This document shows, piece after piece, positions 1 through 4,629 of a stretch of 5,968 nucleotides of DNA. The stretch covers positions 1 through 5,968 of the forward strand of contig JAOTUP010000147.1 of assembly GCA_029863825.1 (NCBI GenBank). Reading direction: 5' to 3'. The notes beneath the pieces were generated by a model. It saw only the letters and a list, made by a program, of their open reading frames with translations, was not told where the DNA came from and ran no database searches. Each line of letters begins with the position of its first letter. Positions within the stretch are counted from its first letter, which is position 1. The position numbers were made by a program, and so were the translations under genes. Source of the stretch: Acidobacteriota bacterium (GTDB lineage Bacteria > Acidobacteriota > Thermoanaerobaculia > Multivoradales > JAHEKO01).

Positions 1-1106
1 TCCTCGCCATCACTCAACCGGCGAACACCGGCTGTCACGATTCGCTCGCCTTCATCGAGGCCACTGAGGATCTCGATACCGTCAGCTGTCAGGTCGCCAA
101 CTGAAACCGCCCGCCGCCGAACGACACCTTGGCCTTCTGCTGCGCCTTCGAGGACGAAAACATACCGCCCTCCGCGATCTTCGCCGACCGACACCGCCGG
201 CACCAGCATGCGCTCAGCTCCGACTTCACCTCCGAAGGCGATGCGGGCCTCCGCTGACATGCCGGATCGGATGTCGGGGTCGGCTTCCTCGAGTCTCACC
301 GTCACCGGGAAGGTTGTCGCGGCGCCGACCGCCGCGACTCCCGCCTCGGTGACACGGGCGGCAAACTTTCTCCCCGGAAGCGCGTCGAACGCGACCTCGA
401 CCGGTTGACCCACAGCAATGTCCGCGATGAGCGCACCGGGAAGCGCAACTTCGACGTCTATGTCGGAACCCGCCGTCAGCAGGAAGAGCTTCTGACCTGA
501 GCTGACGTTTTCGTTGACCTCGACGCCGACCGAAGCGACCTGACCATCCACCGGAGCTCGCAGCGTCGAGTAGGAGAGCTGCTGTCTTGCCTGCTCGAGC
601 CGCTTCTCGGCCGCCTCGACCAGCGCCCGACTCGATTCCGCTGTCGCCCGGGCGCCGTCCAGCTCACGCAGCGAGGCGTTGTTGTTCTCGTACAAGCCGC
701 GCACACGGTCGAAGTCGGCTTCGGCATTGCGCTCCGCCGCCTTTGCCTGCGCCAGACCAGCCACCGCTTCCTGCACCATGAGTTCGTAGTCGGTCGGATC
801 AAGCTGAGCCAAGACCTGTCCCCGCCTGACGGAGGCGCCGACCGTCACCGGCACTCGCTCGACGGTACCGGCGACGCGAAAGCTCAACTGTGACTCGAGT
901 CCGGCCTTGGCGACGCCGGCAAACGATCTCACCCGCGCAGCCCCGCTCGTCGTCACAATCTCCGAGCGCACCGGGCGGAGGACCTTCTCGACTACGGCTT
1001 CCTCACCGCAACTGACAAGAAGGGACACCGACGCCATACTCACCGCCATGACGGTGAGCCTGGACGCGGCTCGCCGTGCCTTGCTTTGTCTCGGTTTCTT
1101 CAACAT
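1..1106 (-). CDS. Efflux periplasmic adaptor (RND/HlyD membrane-fusion family), lipoprotein, partial at the left edge
   Basis: This gene encodes the periplasmic adaptor that should bridge an inner-membrane pump to the TolC-like channel encoded just upstream. Translation from the ATG at 1106 is open to base 1 (368 complete codons). The N-terminus has basic residues, a hydrophobic stretch and a lipobox L30-V31-S32-C33 followed by Gly, so the protein is probably lipid-anchored. The first half of a biotinyl-lipoyl domain (around residues 70-107, VAGTVERVPV then GQVLAQLDP) is followed by an alanine/glutamate-rich helical hairpin (about 110-178) and the second lipoyl half with the family motif STLRAPVDGQVASV (about 180-193). 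A beta-barrel follows, containing ALPGRKF and IRSGMSAEARI. The last visible residues (GLDEGERIVTAGVRRLSDGE) are the usual C-terminal membrane-proximal segment, so only some 5-20 residues should be missing. The hairpin and barrel look like RND adaptors rather than MacA, but the pump itself is outside the window. Confidence 0.93.
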   Translation of the reverse strand, partial: MLKKPRQSKARRAASRLTVMAVSMASVSLLVSCGEEAVVEKVLRPVRSEIVTTSGAARVRSFAGVAKAGLESQLSFRVAGTVERVPVTVGASVRRGQVLAQLDPTDYELMVQEAVAGLAQAKAAERNAEADFDRVRGLYENNNASLRELDGARATAESSRALVEAAEKRLEQARQQLSYSTLRAPVDGQVASVGVEVNENVSSGQKLFLLTAGSDIDVEVALPGALIADIAVGQPVEVAFDALPGRKFAARVTEAGVAAVGAATTFPVTVRLEEADPDIRSGMSAEARIAFGGEVGAERMLVPAVSVGEDRGGRYVFVLEGAAEGQGVVRRRAVSVGDLTADGIEILSGLDEGERIVTAGVRRLSDGE

Positions 1107-1113
1107 CACTGCA

Positions 1114-1119
1114 CCTTCT
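1114..1119 (-). promoter_or_regulatory. Shine-Dalgarno of the adaptor gene
   Basis: On the minus strand AGAAGG lies 7 bases before the ATG at 1106. This supports that start, as does the lipoprotein signal that follows it. A GTG directly before the ATG (1109) is in frame and would add one residue, but its spacing of 4 bases is poorer. Confidence 0.6.
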
Positions 1120-1188
1120 GAAGTCATCGAACTCCGCGTTCGTGTCCGGTCAGGCTGGTTACGGCAACAGCGGCGCGGTTCGCCGTCT

Positions 1189-3588
1189 TCACGGCACAAG
1201 CTCCTCGCCCTCATCGGCGTAGTACCGGTCCAGCCGGTCGGCGAATGCTGTTTGCTTGTCGGTGTCTTGGACGAGATCGAACAGGTTCGCCGCGCGATGC
1301 ATCTGTAGCCAGTCATCGAGAAAGTCGTAGAGGGCGTTCGCCGCCTGCTCCTCGGCATTGAGCTCCGCTGTCTGACCGTCGAGTAGATCCAGCAGAGACG
1401 CGGCTCCGCGCGCATAGGCGTCTTCGACCAGCGTCAGGTTTTGGCGCGCAGCCGCCGCCGACCGTTCGGCGAACCGAATGCCGACGAAAGACGCCCGCAC
1501 CCGCTCGAGAATCGAGCGGATTCGCTGTGAGAGGCGCTCCTCCGTCGCTGTCCGCTCGAGTCGAAGACGCTCGAGATCGATCTGCGCCTGGATCCGGTCC
1601 GCAGCTCGCCCACCGCCGGTGAACAGCGGTAGTGACGCGCTGACGGTGACGCTCCAGCTCGTGTCGTCGACTGCAGGCAGCTCGAAATCGAGCACATCTT
1701 CGAACCCATCGGCACCCGCCCCACTCCGCGCCAACACGTCTTCGAACGCCGCCAGAAGTCCCAGCGTTGGCGCCCAGTAGGCCTTCTTCGCCGTTTCCGC
1801 AACTCGTGCCTGAGCCGCAATGGCAGCGTCAAACTGCTTGAGCTCCGGAGCCCGCGACAACCCTTCGAGCACCAAAGCCTGAGTGAAGAGATCAAACTTC
1901 CTCGGTGTGTCAATGTAGCGGTGGAATCGATTCTCGTCGGTGGGAAAGCCCGGTGAACGAATCGTCACCTCCTCGGGCAGGAACCGCTCCTCGAGAGGTC
2001 GATGAAGAACCCGGTTGACGGCAATCTCGGCTGCCCGGCGCGAGCTGATCGACTCGACGAGAGATTTCCTGGCTGTGGCTAACTGATTCTCCCACCGCAA
2101 CACTTCTCCCGCAGCCGCGACGCCCAGCTCGCGGCGAATCCGCGCCAGATCCAGGTTGGAGCGCACCTGCTGGACGTTGTTCTTCTGCACGCGTTCGAGC
2201 GCCCGTGTCCGCATGAGATCCAGATAGGTCGTCCCCGCCTCCAAAGCGATGTCGAGGCGCAAGGTCTCAGTCGCGTGCTCGCGCCCAGCCTGCACCGACT
2301 CCTGGATCGCGACGTTGGCGAGCGCCGCATCGGAATAGAGAACCTGGGACAGAGTCGCCGAACCTGAAAGCGTGCGCTCCGCCCGGGTTCCAAAACTCGC
2401 CAAGGCCAGAGTCTCTTCGATCTGGACTCCGGTAACCGACAGATCGACCTGAGGTTTCAGAACCGACCGCGCCGAGGCCACTGCTTGCTCGCCGGCCGAG
2501 ACCTCGCGTGCCCGCACCGCCAAATCCATGTTTACCAGCAACGCTTCCTCGATCGCTTGTCTGATCGACAGGGGGCGGACGCCTTCTACGTCTTCCGCGC
2601 CCAGGAGCTCGGCTTCGATCAGGACTTCCCATCTCGGAGAGACATCGATCGCGCGAGCCGTCGCCATGTTGATGACAAGCCGCTCGCGAGGCGCAAAGTC
2701 GACCGGCAACGAGCCCGCGTCCTCACCCAACAGGATGCGTTGGATGTTGAGGGCCACCCGCCGGGTCAGACGTTGAAAAAAGTCCTCATCCGCTGCCGAA
2801 GCGAGCATGCCTGCCGCGAGATCCTCGCCACCCAAAGCCGAAAAGGTGGGAAGCTTGCGCTCGTTGAGGCCGTCCACGAGTCGCTGGAATTCCGCCGGCG
2901 GCATCTGGAAGAGCGGCCACGCGTAGACCGCGTCGACTTCCTTTGAGATCTGTACTAGCGCCTCGTGAGCCGAGTCACGGACCGGAATAAACTCGAAGTC
3001 GACACCGAGGCCGGCAATACTCTGCCGCGTTCGCTCAGGCAAATCCGGAATGGCATCGACCAGTGCGCCATTGGTCAGAATCGCCACATACTCAAAGGGC
3101 ACGATGTCGAGAAAAAGCGGAATCTCATTGGCGAGATTGTCAGGCAATGCCACATAGCTGAAGTTCTCGAGGCCACTCACGCCGGTCTCGTAGGGCACTC
3201 CTTGCAAGTGAATGTCGATGATCACTGGCGCGATAACCGGCTTGGGAAGCGCCCCATAGCAGCAGGCGGCGTGCGACGCCAGAAGACCCCAGGTGACGAC
3301 GAGAGCGACTTCGGAATCGTCCAGGAGTCGAGCCAGGTTGTTCTGCGCTTTCTCCAGCGTCCAGTCGCCAATGAAGTACGCCTCGTCCGGAAAACGAACG
3401 TCGAATTCGCCCTCGGTCACGGCGGAGACTTCGTCAATCGTAAGCTGCCGGAAAGCCGCGTTCCCCGGCCAGGGACCGTCGACGACGACACCAACGTTGA
3501 TAACCGGCAGCTCGGCCGTCGCCGCAGACGTGAGGAGAAGCAGGCAGGCGAGGGCCGTCCCGACGGGAGCCGTCCGCTCTGTCCTCAT
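1189..3588 (-). CDS. ABC-type substrate-binding-like domain fused to a TolC-family outer-membrane efflux channel (799 aa)
   Basis: The protein combines two periplasm/outer-membrane modules. Residues 1-25 are a signal peptide (hydrophobic ALACLLLLTSAATA, cleavage after the final Ala). Residues about 28-330 resemble the periplasmic substrate-binding family ABC_sub_bind (TrpX-like): INVGVVVDG at the start, ALVVTWG and PKPVIAPVIIDIHLQG in the first lobe, and the family-typical ending with RILLGEDAGSLPVDFAPRER then LVINMATARAIDVS. Residues about 339-770 are the TolC outer-membrane efflux fold: two repeats with long helices rich in Ala, Glu, Arg and Gln, SATLSQVLYSD and SASLPLFTGGG strand segments, APTLGLLA, and the late motif YARGAASLLDLLDGQ (725-739). 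Ordinary TolC-family proteins are about 420-500 residues; the excess is the N-terminal domain. The adaptor gene starts 82 bases after the stop with no T-tract terminator between, so the two probably form an operon. The exported substrate is not evident. The module boundaries are estimates by eye. Confidence 0.92.
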   Translation of the reverse strand: MRTERTAPVGTALACLLLLTSAATAELPVINVGVVVDGPWPGNAAFRQLTIDEVSAVTEGEFDVRFPDEAYFIGDWTLEKAQNNLARLLDDSEVALVVTWGLLASHAACCYGALPKPVIAPVIIDIHLQGVPYETGVSGLENFSYVALPDNLANEIPLFLDIVPFEYVAILTNGALVDAIPDLPERTRQSIAGLGVDFEFIPVRDSAHEALVQISKEVDAVYAWPLFQMPPAEFQRLVDGLNERKLPTFSALGGEDLAAGMLASAADEDFFQRLTRRVALNIQRILLGEDAGSLPVDFAPRERLVINMATARAIDVSPRWEVLIEAELLGAEDVEGVRPLSIRQAIEEALLVNMDLAVRAREVSAGEQAVASARSVLKPQVDLSVTGVQIEETLALASFGTRAERTLSGSATLSQVLYSDAALANVAIQESVQAGREHATETLRLDIALEAGTTYLDLMRTRALERVQKNNVQQVRSNLDLARIRRELGVAAAGEVLRWENQLATARKSLVESISSRRAAEIAVNRVLHRPLEERFLPEEVTIRSPGFPTDENRFHRYIDTPRKFDLFTQALVLEGLSRAPELKQFDAAIAAQARVAETAKKAYWAPTLGLLAAFEDVLARSGAGADGFEDVLDFELPAVDDTSWSVTVSASLPLFTGGGRAADRIQAQIDLERLRLERTATEERLSQRIRSILERVRASFVGIRFAERSAAAARQNLTLVEDAYARGAASLLDLLDGQTAELNAEEQAANALYDFLDDWLQMHRAANLFDLVQDTDKQTAFADRLDRYYADEGEELVP
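1501..1519. repeat. Perfect inverted repeat inside the TolC coding region
   Basis: CCGCTCGA (1501-1508) and TCGAGCGG (1512-1519) form an 8-bp perfect dyad around a 3-base centre. It lies within the helical part of the channel domain and encodes the segment around RSILERVR. CTCGAG is frequent in the neighbouring codons, so the dyad may simply reflect Leu-Glu/Ser-Arg codon preference. Confidence 0.5.
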
Positions 3589-3591
3589 TCG

Positions 3592-3595
3592 CCTT
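3592..3595 (-). promoter_or_regulatory. Weak Shine-Dalgarno of the TolC fusion gene
   Basis: AAGG on the minus strand lies only 3 bases before the ATG at 3588, which is shorter than usual spacing. The start is nevertheless favoured because a complete signal peptide begins exactly there. Confidence 0.35.
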
Positions 3596-3645
3596 GCTTT
3601 CTTGTCTTTTTCAGCCGAATGTTTCCGCTTTCGTTACGACGAAGA

Positions 3646-3654
3646 ATGCTAGCA
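3646..3654 (-). promoter_or_regulatory. Candidate extended -10 promoter for the TolC fusion/adaptor operon
   Basis: On the minus strand the sequence TGCTAGCAT fits an extended -10 element (TGn plus TAGCAT, 4 of 6 matches to TATAAT). It lies 57 bases before the ATG at 3588 within the 125-base gap after the cytochrome gene. No convincing -35 box is seen at 17 bases upstream. It would let the efflux genes be transcribed independently of the cytochrome; read-through from the cytochrome is equally possible. Confidence 0.25.
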
Positions 3655-3665
3655 CAGGCGTCGGA

Positions 3666-3687
3666 CGGCGCGGCGGCAGTCGCGCCG
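3666..3687. repeat. GC-rich inverted repeat between the cytochrome and the TolC fusion
   Basis: CGGCGCG (3666-3672) and CGCGCCG (3681-3687) form a perfect 7-bp stem with an 8-base loop, beginning 27 bases downstream of the cytochrome stop codon. An alternative register (GCGGCG with CGCCGC) is also possible. On the minus strand no run of T follows, so it is not a classical Rho-independent terminator. It might be an attenuating or mRNA-end-protecting hairpin, or simply a by-product of high G+C. Confidence 0.4.
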
Positions 3688-3713
3688 CTGCCCACTCAAA
3701 TCTCACGGTGCCA

Positions 3714-4319
3714 TCACGGGTCAATCACGCGCAAACGCACTTCTCTGACCAAGTAGTTACCCTGTAGCCAGGTGTTCGGGCTTCCCTTCGCTGACTCTCC
3801 CGCCGTCAGCATGACCTGGAGCTCGAGGCGCGCGTCCTGTGCCGTATCTCCGGGACGGACCGTCATCGGCAGAGATGTCATCGCCGCTGCGGGATACGCA
3901 TCGACCTTGTCGCCGACAATCCGACACGCCATCGGCAGATTGACGCTCCATCCCGGTGCGAATTTCGACAGCGAACCGGTCCCGATCTGCGCCGGATCGA
4001 CGTAAAGCCACGCGTTGCGAAGCGGGGCGGGCGCTTTGTCCTCTGCTCGCCGCCCGATCAAAGTCAGCACTCTCCGGGTCCTGCCACGCTCCACGTCGAT
4101 CAAGAACTTGCCGTCGGGGAGACGAAGTGACTCTCCACTTGCCGCATCGATGATGTCCAAGATCGTCTGCGTTTCGTCGGCCCACGGACCGTTGTTGGCA
4201 TGGCAGGACAGACAATCTCGGCTCTGACCAACAATGCCGACAGCTGGCGGGTAGGCTTCGGTGACCGCAGGAAGAGTCCATGCGATGGCAAACAGCATCG
4301 CGGTTAGTGCACGGTACAT
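3714..4319 (-). CDS. Secreted single-heme cytochrome c-like protein, uncharacterised (201 aa)
   Basis: The product starts with a Sec signal peptide (residues 1-22, MYRALTAMLFAIAWTLPAVTEA). Thirteen residues into the mature protein comes one c-type heme-attachment motif, CLSCH (Cys36, Cys39, His40), so heme would be attached covalently in the periplasm. The rest (about 47-201) has the alternating hydrophobic pattern of a beta-rich domain, with segments such as GKFLIDVERGR and RRVLTLIGR and a final YLVREVRLRVIDP. This differs from the helical fold of ordinary class I cytochrome c. Met130, Met147, Met152 and Met170 are candidate distal heme ligands, but none lies in a recognisable motif. The ATG at 4319 is chosen for its strong ribosome site and the signal peptide; the reading frame continues open upstream to 4727, but that part overlaps gpmI and looks non-coding. 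I do not recognise a specific function; electron transfer or redox sensing is an inference from the heme motif. Confidence 0.85.
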   Translation of the reverse strand: MYRALTAMLFAIAWTLPAVTEAYPPAVGIVGQSRDCLSCHANNGPWADETQTILDIIDAASGESLRLPDGKFLIDVERGRTRRVLTLIGRRAEDKAPAPLRNAWLYVDPAQIGTGSLSKFAPGWSVNLPMACRIVGDKVDAYPAAAMTSLPMTVRPGDTAQDARLELQVMLTAGESAKGSPNTWLQGNYLVREVRLRVIDP

Positions 4320-4326
4320 CTGTGAT

Positions 4327-4333
4327 CCTCCTT
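4327..4333 (-). promoter_or_regulatory. Strong Shine-Dalgarno of the cytochrome gene
   Basis: AAGGAGG on the minus strand lies 7 bases before the ATG at 4319. This near-ideal site decides the start, since the same frame stays open far upstream without any comparable site or signal peptide. Confidence 0.85.
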
Positions 4334-4366
4334 GCCGCGCGGGACGCAGCGGCGGCTGTCGATCAA

Positions 4367-4398
4367 ACACTGAGTCTCTGAACGTGGAGAAACAGTGT
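4367..4398. repeat. Interrupted inverted repeat in the presumed cytochrome leader
   Basis: ACACTG (4367-4372) pairs perfectly with CAGTGT (4393-4398). After a symmetric 2 by 2 internal mismatch, TCTC (4375-4378) pairs with GAGA (4387-4390), leaving an 8-base loop. If the cytochrome transcript starts near 4413, as the -10 candidate suggests, this hairpin would sit in the 5' leader. It could be an RNA element or a dyad for a DNA-binding regulator; no family is identifiable. Confidence 0.4.
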
Positions 4399-4419
4399 GC
4401 CTTTGTTCGGACCGTTTCC

Positions 4420-4425
4420 AGGATA
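4420..4425 (-). promoter_or_regulatory. Candidate -10 box for the cytochrome gene
   Basis: TATCCT on the minus strand (4 of 6 matches to TATAAT), preceded by GTG. It predicts transcription starting near 4413 and a leader of about 94 bases. The -35 position 17 bases upstream (GTTTTC) is a poor match, which is compatible with activator dependence. The palindrome at 4448-4463 would then be centred near -42. Confidence 0.3.
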
Positions 4426-4447
4426 CACCCACCGCCTGCAGGGAAAA

Positions 4448-4463
4448 CCACCTCTAGGGGTAG
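4448..4463. promoter_or_regulatory. Imperfect 16-bp palindrome, possible activator binding site
   Basis: CCACCTCTAGGGGTAG has arms that match at 6 of 8 positions, and both mismatches are C/T exchanges. Read on the minus strand it is CTACCCCTAGAGGTGG. The half TACCCCT fits the NarL-type heptamer TACYYMT and the other half fits at 6 of 7 positions, although the two halves abut here instead of being spaced by two bases. A NarL/FixJ (LuxR-type) response regulator is therefore a reasonable but unproven guess. Confidence 0.35.
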
Positions 4464-4600
4464 TGAGTTCGCCTCGCGAGGTGCGGCTTCGGGACGCGAC
4501 CCCTGCACGCTCTGCTCCGGTCGGGCACGCAAAGACCTCGTTTTGCGACAGGGTTGCCGACTCGCGACCGGCCGATCTCCGGAAACAGGGAGCGGATCGG

Positions 4601-4606
4601 TATGAT
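4601..4606 (+). promoter_or_regulatory. Candidate -10 box for gpmI
   Basis: TATGAT matches TATAAT at 5 of 6 positions and ends 23 bases before the TTG start. It would give a very short leader beginning near 4613 that still contains the Shine-Dalgarno. The expected -35 position (TCCGGA) does not match consensus, so the call is tentative. Confidence 0.35.
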
Positions 4607-4617
4607 CTGCAGCGAGC

Positions 4618-4623
4618 AAGGAG
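4618..4623 (+). promoter_or_regulatory. Shine-Dalgarno that fixes the TTG start of gpmI
   Basis: AAGGAG ends 6 bases before the TTG at 4630. An in-frame TGA at 4603-4605 rules out any further upstream start, and no ATG or GTG occurs between that stop and the TTG. Confidence 0.8.
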
Positions 4624-4629
4624 AAGACG

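Larger units (their letters stand above)
4320..4629. other. Divergent intergenic region between the cytochrome gene and gpmI
   Basis: These 310 bases separate two genes that point away from each other. I see no convincing gene here: the frames that cross it continue as antisense or out-of-frame readings of gpmI. The region should carry both promoters and both leaders. It contains the ribosome sites, a hairpin-like inverted repeat, an imperfect palindrome and two -10-like boxes, each listed separately. The stretch 4464-4600 shows nothing else that I can name. Confidence 0.8.

Noticed and set aside
3666..3687. Rho-independent terminator after the cytochrome gene
   Set aside because: The stem is strong, but no T tract follows on the minus strand, so it is listed only as an inverted repeat.
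2965..3756. Open frame of 263 codons on the plus strand
   Set aside because: It is antisense to the well-supported substrate-binding/TolC fusion, has an Arg/Asp-rich composition with no recognisable motif, and no good ribosome site. It is a typical shadow in high-GC DNA.
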